Made by a program: the position numbers and the translations under genes
The notes under the pieces: model-generated
Databases searched by the model: none
What the model was told of the DNA's origin: nothing
Seen by the model: only the letters and a program-made list of their open reading frames with translations
Shown here: positions 9,686 through 19,535 of the stretch, piece after piece
Layout of the letters: every line of letters starts with the position of its first letter
How positions within the stretch are numbered: the first letter of the stretch is position 1
Assembly (NCBI RefSeq): GCF_002211785.1
Contig: NZ_CP022132.1
Location: forward strand, 496,001-560,000
Origin: Francisella halioticida
GTDB taxonomy: Bacteria; Pseudomonadota; Gammaproteobacteria; Francisellales; Francisellaceae
Length of the DNA: 64,000 bases
Reading direction: 5' to 3'

Positions 9686-10111
9686 ATGTTTGAATATGAA
9701 GTTGTTAAGCTTAGTCCATCTGTTGAAGACTATTGCATGCTGCGTTTAAAGACCGGTCTTAGCCCTAAATCAGTTAATGCTGCAGAAATTGCAAGACAGA
9801 ATTCATGGTATGGGATGCATCTCAAAGATAAAAATAAAAAAACCATAGGGATGGGAAAAATTATTGGTGATGGAGGCTGTCACTTTCAGGTAGTCGATAT
9901 AGCTGTGTTATCTGAATATCAAGGTAAGGGGCTAGGTAAAGTAATTATGGCAGATTTAATAGAATACTATACTACAAATGCGCCTAAGACATCTTATTTA
10001 AATTTAATAGCAGATGGTGAAGCCAAATACTTATATGAAAAGTTTGGTTTTAAATCAACAGCACCTCAAAGTATCGGAATGTACTATAAAGATTCAAAGA
10101 CCATAGACTAA
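9686..10111 (+). CDS. GNAT-family N-acetyltransferase
   Basis: A 141-residue single-domain GNAT enzyme. Acetyl-CoA binding motif A is present (VVDIAVLSEYQGKGLGKVIMADLI, with the R/QGxGxG-type loop at QGKGLG), and a C-terminal 'YLYEKFGFK' segment fits motif B. Length and motif order are normal. The acceptor substrate cannot be told from sequence; a small metabolite is more likely than a ribosomal protein given the size. Confidence 0.88.
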   Translation: MFEYEVVKLSPSVEDYCMLRLKTGLSPKSVNAAEIARQNSWYGMHLKDKNKKTIGMGKIIGDGGCHFQVVDIAVLSEYQGKGLGKVIMADLIEYYTTNAPKTSYLNLIADGEAKYLYEKFGFKSTAPQSIGMYYKDSKTID

Positions 10112-10245
10112 TAGTTTTTTCTAATATTCCTTGTTTTTCTTTAAATAAACCCTATATCTATTAATAGGTGAATTTTAGAAAGATTAATTTAGTATGTCTG
10201 TATGGTTTTATAGATGTATTTTGTAAAGTTTTAGGAGTTTAAAAT

Positions 10246-11169
10246 ATGGCAGATTATTATTCTTTACTTGGAGTGGGTAAAGATGCTTCAGATGCTGATT
10301 TGAAAAAAGCATATAGAAGGTTAGCGAAGAAATATCATCCTGATGTTAATAAAGAAAAAGGGGCGGAAGATAAATTTAAGGAAATCCAAACAGCATATGA
10401 TGTTTTAGGAGACAAAGAAAAAAGAAAGCTCTATGATACATATGGTGAGAATTGGGACAAAGTTCAGCAAGGTGGTTTTGGTGGCAGTCCTGACGGAGGC
10501 TTTGGTGGTTTCTCTCAGGGAGGTGGATCTCAAAGCTTTAACTTTGAAGATCTAGGTGATGTTTTTGGCGATCTTTTTGGAGGTGGAGCTAGAGGCTTTA
10601 GTGGTGCCCAACCAAGAGCTAGAAAAGGTGAAGATATTGATATATCGTTGCGGTTGAATGCAGAAGATGCCATAAAAGGTGGTAAGCGTTCAGTCTCTTA
10701 CAGTTACCAAGAAGATGGAGCTAATGGTGTGCCTACGATGCAACACAAAAATGTTGATGTTAATATACCAGCTGCTATTGGAAATGGTAAAAAATTACGT
10801 GTCAAAGGTAAAGGTGGTGTAGGTGTTGGGGCAAATGCTCCAGCAGGTGATCTATATATAAAGATAGAAGTGGTGGATCACAAAAATTATAAAGTTGATA
10901 AAAATGATGTTTATGAGCATATAAATATCGCGCCATGGGAGGCAGCTTTAGGAACAACCTTAGAAATAGAGACTCCTTATGGTAAGAAAAAAATGAAAGT
11001 TCCAGAAGGGAGTCAGTCAGGTCGTAAAATGCGCATAAAAAGTAAAGGTCTTGGAGGAGGTGACTTCTATATAGTTTATGATGTTAAATTACCTCTTGCA
11101 GATACAGATGATAAAAAAGAATTTTATAAACAGATGCAAGAGAAAATGAGTTTTGATCCAAGGGCTTAA
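10246..11169 (+). CDS. cbpA: DnaJ-class B co-chaperone, CbpA-like
   Basis: A 307-residue J-protein. The J-domain occupies residues 1-70 with the essential HPD in [11 protein letters not shown] glycine/phenylalanine-rich linker follows ([14 protein letters not shown]). The two beta-barrel substrate-binding domains then come directly, without the four CXXCXGXG zinc repeats of DnaJ itself, which makes it class B. Such proteins stimulate DnaK and may bind curved DNA. It overlaps the convergent EamA gene by four bases. Confidence 0.9.
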   Translation: MADYYSLLGVGKDASDADLKKAYRRLAKKYHPDVNKEKGAEDKFKEIQTAYDVLGDKEKRKLYDTYGENWDKVQQGGFGGSPDGGFGGFSQGGGSQSFNFEDLGDVFGDLFGGGARGFSGAQPRARKGEDIDISLRLNAEDAIKGGKRSVSYSYQEDGANGVPTMQHKNVDVNIPAAIGNGKKLRVKGKGGVGVGANAPAGDLYIKIEVVDHKNYKVDKNDVYEHINIAPWEAALGTTLEIETPYGKKKMKVPEGSQSGRKMRIKSKGLGGGDFYIVYDVKLPLADTDDKKEFYKQMQEKMSFDPRA

Positions 11170-12050
11170 TTACTTTGCCTTTTGCTTTTTTTATTTCCTA
11201 TCTCAATTATAAAATAACTTGCAAGTATAAGCACTCCACCAGCAATAGTTGATAAATATATTTTTTCGTTATTTATTATTCTACCAAAAATAGTGGCAAA
11301 GATAGGTTCAAATGAGAATATTACAGCTACTTCAGCCATACTTAAATATTTTTGGTATGTATTCTGTAGGTAGTAGCAAATAATGGTTGTAACTGAACAA
11401 AAAGCCAGAGAAATTAATAGGATATAGTTTAATTGTAAATACATTGATGGAATATCTGAAATAAGAGGAATAGGTATACCAAAAATAATTTGAAGTATTA
11501 TGAGTAGGCGTAAATCTTTGAAAACTTCTGTATTGTGATTTTTTCTTGTTTCATAGCTTAGATAGACTACAGATAAAGCATAAGCTAGTGCACATAATAC
11601 TGACCAGAGATACCCTATGGTGAAGTTACTGAAACTTGCTCCAGAAAGCGCATATATTCCTAACAATGATACAAGTGATGCAATTACGCTATAGATAGTT
11701 AAACGATCAAGTTTGAAAATGCTAGCAATAAAAGGAATCATAATAACACTTAGCGCAGTAAGAAAAGCAGATTCGCTTGATGATATTGTATATAGGCCAT
11801 GAGTCTGAAAGTAAAAGCTTAAACCCTCTAATGATCCGAAAATAGCACCAACTTTTAGCAGATATTTTTTATGCTTAAAGTTCGATTTTATAATGACTGG
11901 TATAAAGAGTAGGCATGAAAGACCCAGTCTAAATGCCACAAATAATCCTGGTGAGATATAAGCTAGAGAAATTTTTATCAGAGGGAAAGTAGCTCCCCAC
12001 AATATAGTAACTACAAAAAGAGCTAAGATAGCTTTTCTTTGAATGCTCAT
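11166..12050 (-). CDS. EamA/DMT-family permease
   Basis: A 294-residue protein with ten hydrophobic helices arranged as two EamA repeats. It carries the N-terminal '[19 protein letters not shown]' start and the second repeat '[18 protein letters not shown]' typical of drug/metabolite exporters. The substrate is unknown. It converges on cbpA with a four-base overlap. A positively charged tail (KKSKRQSN) is expected on the cytoplasmic side. It looks complete. Confidence 0.88.
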   Translation of the reverse strand: MSIQRKAILALFVVTILWGATFPLIKISLAYISPGLFVAFRLGLSCLLFIPVIIKSNFKHKKYLLKVGAIFGSLEGLSFYFQTHGLYTISSSESAFLTALSVIMIPFIASIFKLDRLTIYSVIASLVSLLGIYALSGASFSNFTIGYLWSVLCALAYALSVVYLSYETRKNHNTEVFKDLRLLIILQIIFGIPIPLISDIPSMYLQLNYILLISLAFCSVTTIICYYLQNTYQKYLSMAEVAVIFSFEPIFATIFGRIINNEKIYLSTIAGGVLILASYFIIEIGNKKSKRQSN

Positions 12051-12136
12051 AAATAGAAGAGTTTGAGAAATATGCAGATAAGTTTGCAGAGATTATCTGC
12101 TAAGATCAAGAAAGAAATTTATAAACTAAAATTATT

Positions 12137-12535
12137 TTTAGTAATGTTGCATATTATTGCAGTATAGATTATCTCCTGTAGTTGTATTTAGCATTTGAGC
12201 ATAACGTTTGAAAAATGCAACTCTGCCGTCAACTTTAGCAGGGGTTGGTTTAGAACACTCTAAGCCACCGTTAATAATATTCATAGATACCAAAACCTAC
12301 ATAACGTCCTTTAGCTTTATCATCGCTACTAGGTTGCCATATGCCAGTTATAGCATCATGTGCTGATGGTTTAGGTGCCTGGTGTGTCATCCAAAACCAT
12401 AATGCAGATGTCCAACCAATTTTATGATCTTTAAGAACTAGCTCTGGATTAGCAACCAGATCAACTGTATTACCATTAGCAATATGGCTATTATAGTAGT
12501 CTCCAAATAGTCCATAATTGTAGTTCCAAGAAAGT
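12137..12535 (-). pseudogene. GH19 chitinase relic, C-terminal part
   Basis: On the minus strand the sequence right after the IS reads [15 protein letters not shown], then [23 protein letters not shown] and, after a frameshift near 12283, [11 protein letters not shown] and GRVAFFKRYAQ, ending at 12137. These are the conserved C-terminal segments of glycoside hydrolase family 19 chitinases. The upstream catalytic region that should carry the glutamates is missing. Together with the signal peptide fragment at 13852-13939 this is one secreted chitinase split by an IS, with its middle deleted. Confidence 0.8.
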
Positions 12536-13851
12536 TATAATGTCCCCATAAAAAGCTACTGATTTTAGAAAGATTTTTATTCCTAGATGTTAAAGTTAAC
12601 TAGATAAATTAGGAAATAGATAAATGAGTAAAAAAAGAGTAACGTATACAGCTGATTTTAAAGCTAAAGTAATTATAGAATTGCTAGAAGGCGATATGAC
12701 AGTTAATGAGATAGCAAGTAAGTATGATTTACTTCCTAAAAACGTGCACAATTGGAAGCAGCAATTTTTATCTAATGCTTGCTTAGCATTTGATAAAAGC
12801 TCTGTTGTTAAGGAGTATAAGCAGGAAATAGATGAGCTTAGAAAAGATAAAGATGCAACAAGTAAAGAACTAGTCGAGGTAATAGTAGAGAGGGATTTTT
12901 TAATGGGAAAGCTAAAAAGCTTGGTATCATCAAATGATAGAGTAAACTCTGTAGATACTAAGCTAGAATTACCTTTAAATAATCAGCTTAAACTATTATC
13001 TGTATCTAAGAGTGTGTACTATTATACACCAATATCAAAATTTAGTAGTAATGATGATATTAAACTATTAAATGCAATAGATTTGATACATACTAAACAT
13101 CCATATTATGGTACGAGAAGTCTAGTAAAGTTGCTAAATAGATTAGGATTTCTAGTTGGAAGGAAGCTAATCAAAAGTGCTATGGAATTAATGGGTATTA
13201 AGGCATTGTATCCTAAAAAAAAGACAACTGTCATTAATAAGCAACACAATAAATATCCATACTTACTTAATGTATTTAAAAATGAGACGAATCAGGTTGT
13301 TATAGATAAAGCTAATAAGGTATGGAGTGCTGATATCACGTATATTAGACTAGAATGTGGGTATGCATATTTAGCAGCCATAATAGATTGGCATAGCAAG
13401 AAAATACTAGCTTGGAAGATTTCTAATACTATGGATACACATCTAACAACTAGTGTGTTAAAAGAAGCGTTATTTAAATATGGTAAACCTGATATCTTTA
13501 ACACTGATCAAGGTAGCCAGTACACATCTAACATTCATATCCAAACATTATTAGATAAAAAAATTACTATATCTATGGATGGTAAAGGTAGAGCAACTGA
13601 TAACATTTGCATCTAAAGATTTTGGAGAAGTGCTAAATGTGAGAGATTTTATTTAAATCAATATCCTGGCATTGTTGAACTAAGAAACGATGTGGATGAT
13701 TATATCGATTTTTATAATAATAGAAGATTTCATGAGTCTATCAATTATAAAAAACCTATGGAATTTTATTACGATAACTTATTGGAAAAACGGGCGGCTT
13801 AGATGGGAACTAAATAATTGAAAATATTGTTTAATTTATTGGGGTAGTATA
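12536..13851 (+). mobile_element. Chimeric IS3-family element (type B left, type C right)
   Basis: The left end (TATAATGTCCCC) and the first 900 bp match the element at 36979-37686 almost base for base. The right end (GGGGTAGTATA) and the last 350 bp match the element at 31768-33064. The two source elements have different terminal repeats. The switch falls in the conserved NTDQGSQYTS region. There is no target duplication, as expected if two separate insertions recombined. The element sits between the two halves of the chitinase relic. Confidence 0.8.
12624..13802 (+). pseudogene. Chimeric IS3-family transposase with premature stop
   Basis: The frame starts MSKKRVTYTADFKAKVII and has an HTH, a coiled coil and an integrase core with DDE residues (WSADITYI, NTDQGSQY, and E altered). 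At 13614-13616 the codon that is GAA in the intact relative (NICIERFW) is TAA here, so the product ends at NICI and loses the last catalytic glutamate. The frame continues to 13802 and ends LLEKRAA as in the type C element. Inactive as written. Confidence 0.8.
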
Positions 13852-13939
13852 CACGCATCAGCTGCATTTGCTACAGAAAAAGATCCTAGACCTATTAGTG
13901 AGCACATTAAAAGGGGTGTTAGTTTAATTTATTTCTCAT
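13852..13939 (-). pseudogene. GH19 chitinase relic, signal peptide
   Basis: From ATG at 13939 the first codons read MRN, and after a one-base shift the sequence continues LTPLLMCSLIGLGSFSVANAADA, a well-formed Sec signal peptide with an A-X-A cleavage site. It abuts the right end of the chimeric IS. It is read in the same direction as the C-terminal chitinase fragment on the other side of the IS, so I assign it to the same gene. Confidence 0.65.
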
Positions 13940-14257
13940 TATTTATATCCTAATTTGGTTTATTTTCTACAAATCTAAAAAATTAAAAATATTTCTTTAG
14001 AACTATATATAATAAACTCTTATTAAGCTTTTCATATGTTTAAAATTTAACATGACTTGTTTATTGTTAATAAGATATCTAGTTTATTATTGATTTTATG
14101 ATTAGGATTAGTTAGATTTGTTTTAAGTGCAATGAGAAACAAATTAAACTATTATAAAATATAAGGTTAAATTTAGATTATAAATTTAATGACTTTAAAT
14201 ATTTGTTATTGTTATAATTTTAGTATTTTATAAATTTTATCTTTAAAGAGAACTGTC
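13940..14257. other. AT-rich intergenic region before aromatic permease
   Basis: 318 bp with no ORF of note. It must carry the promoter for the permease at 14258 and, leftwards, that of the broken chitinase. No riboswitch-like or attenuator structure stands out. Confidence 0.5.
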
Positions 14258-15463
14258 GTGAAGAAAGTTTCAATTGTAAAACAGATAGGAGCAGTAGCTA
14301 TAATAGCTGGTACTGCAGTAGGAGCAGGGATGTTAGGTATCCCTTTTGCTGTAGCGGCAGTAGGCTTTAATTATGCAGTGATGGCTTTGTTTCTAGTTTG
14401 GATAATTATGTATGCAACAGCTTTACTAATTATTGAGGCAAATATATCTCAGCCTTTAGGTACAGATATGGATTCTATTGTTAGTAATATATTGGGTAAA
14501 CCAGGTAGAGTATTAAATTTAGTTTTTTATTTATTACTACTATATTCTTTGCTTACTGCTTATATTTTTATGGGTGGTCAACTTTTTAAAACATATGTAT
14601 TTAGTTGGGTTGAATTAGAAAATATTAATATAGCAAAAGTTTTATTTTGCCTAGTGTTTGGTTTTTTTATATATAAAGGTATTCGAGTTGTTTTTAGAGT
14701 TAATGAAATATTCTTAAGTTTGAAGATTCTAGCATTTTTATTATTTATATCCTTTGTTGCTCCTAGTATACAGGCTTCTCTTTTAGAGGGAGGTTCATTA
14801 GGTGGCGGATATGTTTTGTTTGCAATACCGATTCTTGTTACTTCATTTGGTTTTCATATTGTTATTCCTGCAATTAGAAATTATTTTGAAAATGACAAAG
14901 TTTTTAAAAGAACTATTGCAATAGGTGCATTTACGCCATTACTTATTTATTTGGTATGGGTTGTAGCTACTTTGGGTACTATAAGCTTGTATGGTCAAGG
15001 AGGGTTTGTTGAGCTTAGTGAAACAGGAAAAACATTAGCTGCAGCTTATGATAAACTAGGTCAAAATAGCTCACTAATTTTTATAAAACTATTTGAAAAC
15101 TTTGCGATTATTACATCATTCTTAGGTGTTGCTCTAGCATTATTTTCCTTCAATAGGGATCTTTATAGTATTGATACTGAGAAAAAAATAAAAAAGCTTC
15201 TGGTTCTTGTTATAACGTTGGTACCACCTTTAATATTTGCAATATATTTTGTGAATAGTTTTATAGCAGCATTAGGCTATGCAAGTATATTTGTTGCAGT
15301 TTTACTAATAGTGCAACCAGCTATCATGGTTTGGGTCGTCAGAACAAAGCAATTAAGAAATAATTTTATAAGCAAAATATACCTTATGGTAATATTATTT
15401 AGTGGAGTAAGTATTATAGGATTGCAATTATTAGTAGCCTTTGATAGATTACCACATATATAA
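14258..15463 (+). CDS. Aromatic amino acid permease, TyrP/Mtr (HAAAP) family
   Basis: A 401-residue membrane carrier with 11 hydrophobic helices. It opens with the family motif AIIAGTAVGAGMLGIPFA in helix 1. The HAAAP family imports tyrosine or tryptophan with protons; which one applies here is not visible. The start is a GTG preceded by AAAGAG. A second, divergent paralogue lies at 21769-22986. The gene is followed 35 bp later by a small coiled-coil ORF. Confidence 0.88.
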   Translation: MKKVSIVKQIGAVAIIAGTAVGAGMLGIPFAVAAVGFNYAVMALFLVWIIMYATALLIIEANISQPLGTDMDSIVSNILGKPGRVLNLVFYLLLLYSLLTAYIFMGGQLFKTYVFSWVELENINIAKVLFCLVFGFFIYKGIRVVFRVNEIFLSLKILAFLLFISFVAPSIQASLLEGGSLGGGYVLFAIPILVTSFGFHIVIPAIRNYFENDKVFKRTIAIGAFTPLLIYLVWVVATLGTISLYGQGGFVELSETGKTLAAAYDKLGQNSSLIFIKLFENFAIITSFLGVALALFSFNRDLYSIDTEKKIKKLLVLVITLVPPLIFAIYFVNSFIAALGYASIFVAVLLIVQPAIMVWVVRTKQLRNNFISKIYLMVILFSGVSIIGLQLLVAFDRLPHI

Positions 15464-15498
15464 TTTCATTAACTTTTAAATCTTTTAATTATTTTCTT

Positions 15499-15855
15499 AT
15501 GAAGAAACCTAACTTTGATATTAAAAAGAAATCTAAAATAGCGAATAAGTCTACAAACTATAGATATAATAAAACTCCTAGTATAGAGAGCTTTAGTGTT
15601 GAAAAAATTAATCAGTTTTCTGATGAGTTAATTGAGTTATTTAAGCTTATTCAAGCTGTTAAACATGATAGAGTAAACCTACAAGAAGAATATAACCAAT
15701 ATCGTCTAAAATTAAATAATGATAGAATGAATTTAGAGTCTGAGGTTATAAAAATAAAAAAACATTATAATTCTAAAATATCGTCTTTGCAGGAGGAGTA
15801 TAATTCGGTAAAATCTAATAGTGTTATTGAACTAACAAAAGTTAGAGAAAACTAA
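15499..15855 (+). CDS. Small coiled-coil protein of unknown function
   Basis: A 118-residue, highly charged protein with a predicted coiled coil over about residues 45-110 (heptad-like KHDRVNLQEEYNQYRLKL...EEYNSVKSNSVIELTKV) and a basic, disordered N-terminus. No membrane segment or signal peptide is seen. It ends 7 bp before the RNase P RNA, so the rnpB promoter probably lies within its 3' end. I do not recognise a family. Confidence 0.6.
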   Translation: MKKPNFDIKKKSKIANKSTNYRYNKTPSIESFSVEKINQFSDELIELFKLIQAVKHDRVNLQEEYNQYRLKLNNDRMNLESEVIKIKKHYNSKISSLQEEYNSVKSNSVIELTKVREN

Positions 15856-15862
15856 TAAATAC

Positions 15863-16195
15863 AAAGTTAATCGGACAGTCGCGCTTTTTAAGTGAGGAAA
15901 GTCCGGGCTTTATAGAGCAAGATGCCAGATAACATCTGGGAGGCGTGAGTCTACGGAAAGTGCAACAGAAAATATACCGCCTTAGTTTTTAAGGTAAGGG
16001 TGAAAAGGTGTGGTAAGAGCACACCGCACTGGTGGTAACATTCAGTGGCATTGTAAACCCCATCTAAAGCAAGACCAAATAGCGTTACTAATGCGTTGCT
16101 CGCGCAGTGACAGGGTAGGTCGCTTGAGTTTACTGGTGACAGTAGATCTAGATAAATGACTGTTTATTACAGAACCCGGCTTATAGATTGACTTT
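15863..16195 (+). ncRNA. rnpB: RNase P RNA (class A)
   Basis: The hallmark blocks are present in order: GGACAGTCGC, GAGGAAAGTCCGGGCT near the 5' end; the P-loop region AACAGAAAATATACCGCC; GGTAAGGGTGAAAAGGTG; and ACAGAACCCGGCTTATAGA near the 3' end. The 5' AAAGTTAATC pairs with 3' GATTGACTTT (helix P1), which fixes the ends at about 333 nt. It is the catalytic RNA that trims tRNA 5' leaders. Position is just before relA. Confidence 0.95.
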
Positions 16196-16222
16196 GTATT
16201 TTTTATAAAAAAGTGGGTATTT

Positions 16223-18154
16223 ATGCAAGTTATTGACTCTAAACTTTTAGACAGCGATGGTCAAATAAAAGATGGCCTCTTGGTCTCTGAGCTTAAAAGC
16301 TTTTACATTGATGATAAGTTTGAAATTATAGCTGCGGCACTAGAACTTTTGAAAATTAAGAGTGCTGAATCAATACGACACCCTACTGGAATTAATTCTT
16401 TTTTATATGCTATTGAAATGGCATATGTATTATTTAAAATTAAAGCTGATGAGGAATCTGTTTCGGCAGGTATACTCTATGAATTGTATAATTTTGGAGA
16501 TATCACAGACGAAGAGGTAGAGCAGGCAACTAACGTTACCGTCGTTAAAATTTTACAAGGTGCTCGTAAGATGTCGGCTATTAGAATGTACCGTTCAGAT
16601 AACATTTCTTTTGAACAAATTGATACATTTAGAAAAATGTTATTAACGATAATAGAAGATGTTAGGATTGTGCTAGTTAAAATTGTTGATAAGTTATGTA
16701 CAATTCGTCATCTAGGATCTTTAAATAATAAAACTCAATGTGTTATTGCTCGTGAGACCTTAGATATCTATGCACCTTTAGCAAACAGGCTCGGACTGGG
16801 CGCTATAAAGTGGGAGCTTGAAGATAGAGCTTTTTTCTTTTTACAACAAAATCAATATAAAGAAATTGCTAAAGAATTAGGGGTGACTCGTAAGCAAAGA
16901 GAAAGTTTTTTAAATGATGTAATAGGACAATTAAAGTTAGCATTAAGAAAATATGGTTTAGATGATGCAATACAAGGAAGAGTTAAGCATATATACAGCA
17001 TATATAAAAAGTTAAAAAATAAAAACTATAAAAATCTTGATGATTTATATGATATTACAGCGGTAAGGGTTGTAACAGATAGTATTGATGAGTGCTATAA
17101 GGTTTTAGCAGAGGTTAATAATCTTTACTCTCCAATCCCAGAAGAGTTTAGTGATTATATTGTAAATCCAAAGCCAAATGGTTATAAGTCGATACATACC
17201 GTTGTACACTATCAGAATCAAAATATTGAAGTGCAAATTAGAACCCATAAAATGCATGAAGAGTCAGAATTAGGATTTGCTGCCCACTGGCGTTATAAAG
17301 AAGGTGTTAAGTTTGATGCCTCATATGAAGCAAGAGTCGCATGGTTAAGATCTCTACTAGAGTGGGAAAGAGAGATTAACGATGATGATAGTGACCTCAC
17401 TAAAGAGCTTAATAAAAGACTCTATATATTTACTCCAGCTAATGAGTTAATTGATCTGGCAGAAGGATCTACAGTTTTAGATTTTGCTTACTCTGTTCAT
17501 ACAATGGTTGGTCATCGTACTAAAGGAGCTAAGTTAAATGGTAAGATAGTACCATTAACAACTAAGCTAAGCACAGGAGATAAAGCCGAAATCTTAACTC
17601 AAAAAGAGCCAAATCCAAGTAAAGATTGGGCATCGGAAGGGCTAGGCTACTTGTCTTCAGCTCGTAATAGATCTAGAGTCATTAAATGGTTTAATGAACA
17701 AAATAAAGAGGATAATATAGCTCTTGGCAAAGATAGACTTACTAAAGAGCTTAGGGGCTATGATCTCAAAGAGATTGATTTTATAGAGGTTGCATCTAAG
17801 TTTAATATGAAAAGTAGTGATAGTTTATTTGCTGCTGTTGAGAATGGTACGGTAAGAATAAATAGTATAGTTAATCATATTATTGATACCTATTCAGCAG
17901 GAGAAAAATTTATTAAGAAACAGCCTAGGATTATAGCTGGCAAGCCAAAAATACTAAAAGTCCTAGTCTCAGGATTTGATGATATGAAGTATGAGTTGGC
18001 TAAATGTTGCCAACCTGTATACCCTGATCAAATACAAGGGTATATGAGTGTTTCGAAAGGCGTTGTGATACATACTTCTAACTGCCCTAATCTAAGCCAC
18101 TTAAAAGAAAAAAGTCCAGAGAAGTTTATACATGTAGAGTGGGAAAAAGATTAA
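16223..18154 (+). CDS. relA: (p)ppGpp synthetase, RelA-type
   Basis: A 643-residue RelA/SpoT homologue. The N-terminal HD hydrolase fold is present but its HD and ED residues are lost ([18 protein letters not shown]), so it should be synthetase-only. The synthetase domain is intact ([52 protein letters not shown]). The acidic motif that marks RelA rather than SpoT reads EFSDY, a variant of EFDDY. A TGS domain ([27 protein letters not shown]) and a zinc-finger-like [14 protein letters not shown] follow. The protein ends about 25 residues later, so the usual C-terminal ACT domain is absent and it is about 100 residues shorter than E. coli RelA. Confidence 0.93.
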   Translation: [643 protein letters not shown]

Positions 18155-18157
18155 GCA

Positions 18158-18778
18158 TTAATTAGATTTTGATTTTATTATGCCAGTGTTTACTGATTGC
18201 GCATACCAACCATTTTTAATAAAAAATGTAGTCTCATTTACTGAACGAATATTCATTCCACTTGAAGTTTGTCCTGCTATACTTAATTTAACTTGTCCAG
18301 GAGTTGGTCGTGGTATTTGCCATTGACCACTTTCGTATTTTGCTGGTATTGTTGAGCCATTTACTACAAATATAGGCTTATCGTCCTGTGGAATTTCAGG
18401 GACTGTAACTACCGGAATATGTTCTTCCTTGTTAAAGATATTAGCATCTTGTTTAGGAGATATTATTTTGACTTCTAAATCACTGTTTTGATTGTCATTA
18501 CCCAAGGTCTGCATGTTTTTTTCAGCTAGAGCTGAATTTGAAAGTCTTTGCACATCGGATTGGTTAATATTTACTGTTTTTGTAGTAGCATTGGAGATAC
18601 CTTGTTTACCTCTAGGATTTATGATTGTAGGCTTACCAACTTCTATAACTTTATAATCTACATCATCACTTGGCTTTGTTTCTGAGAAAACTACATTTCC
18701 AGTTTCTGAGCGCCAAGAATAGACTTGAGATATTCCATTTTCCGCAAAAACTGAAGTACAGTACATCGCAAATATCAA
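18158..18778 (-). CDS. Secreted DUF4124-like protein
   Basis: A 206-residue exported protein. Its N-terminal domain (QVYSWRSETGNVVFSETKPSD) is the DUF4124-type 'Y.W.d..G.v.fs' motif, followed by a polar linker and a beta-rich C-terminal domain (VNGSTIPAKYESGQWQIPRPTPGQVKLSIAG). With the listed TTG start the signal peptide is short. Reading 30 bases further upstream gives SKFNKTILSLIFAMYCTSVFA preceded by ATA at 18806-18808, a perfect signal peptide lacking only an ATG. The true start may thus be a mutated ATG, or the TTG is used. It converges on relA with a 3-bp gap. A broken paralogue lies upstream. Confidence 0.7.
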   Translation of the reverse strand: MIFAMYCTSVFAENGISQVYSWRSETGNVVFSETKPSDDVDYKVIEVGKPTIINPRGKQGISNATTKTVNINQSDVQRLSNSALAEKNMQTLGNDNQNSDLEVKIISPKQDANIFNKEEHIPVVTVPEIPQDDKPIFVVNGSTIPAKYESGQWQIPRPTPGQVKLSIAGQTSSGMNIRSVNETTFFIKNGWYAQSVNTGIIKSKSN

Positions 18779-18886
18779 ACTTAAGATGGTTTTGTTAAAT
18801 TTTGATATTTATCAAATTCTCATTGTAATAACTATATTTAAGTATATATAAAATTATTAATAATCAAAAGTATTTGTAAGTGAAAT

Positions 18887-19440
18887 TTATCTACCGAAGA
18901 CTTGTTTTCTATTAAAGTTAGTATCTTGTGATGAGGTTATAGTTTGGTGATCTTTTGTACTACCTCTAACCGCTATACTAACTGGGCCTGGGTTAGGTCT
19001 ATTAACTTTCCATACACCATTTTCAAAGTGAGCAGGATAAGGTATTCCATTTAAAATCTTCGGCTGTAAGAGTTGGTTCTAGTACTATTGAAAGCTATAA
19101 ACCTATTCTCTCCATTTGCTGGAGAGATTATTTTTACATTTAAAGCACCATTTGTTGACTTGTTATGGTTAGTAGAAGCAGTATCTATTTGTTCTTGAAT
19201 ATATAGGTTACTCTGCTTAAGTGAGGCTAGTTGCTTCTCTGCGGGATATTTCTCATGAACTTCATTTTTAAAGTGTACTCCAACTTCCTCATATTCTTGC
19301 TCAAAAATAGGAGCCGTCTGTAAAAATACAGTACTACCATCTTTTGCTTTCCAAGTATATATAGTGCCATCTGCGTAGCTGGTGCTGATAATCAATAAAT
19401 TAACTAGTATCAATGCGGGAATAGCTTTCAAATAATTCAT
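18887..19440 (-). pseudogene. Secreted DUF4124-like paralogue, frameshifted
   Basis: It starts with a signal peptide (MNYLKAIPALILVNLLIISTSYA) and a DUF4124-like motif (TIYTWKAKDGSTVFLQTAP). After ENRFIAFNST the annotated frame ends. Other frames continue as VLEPTLTAE and then LNGIPYPAHFENGVWKVNRP, NPGPVSIAVRG and a stop at 18887, which aligns with the C-terminal domain of the intact neighbour. Two small frameshifts (near 19080 and 19050) break it. It is a tandem duplicate of the gene at 18158. Confidence 0.75.
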
Positions 19441-19535
19441 AGATCTCTTTATTCTAAAAAAACTTTATATTTATGATTATATATGTTTTTATATTAAAAT
19501 CTATTAGGTAGATTTTTAAATAATATTGGAGAGTT

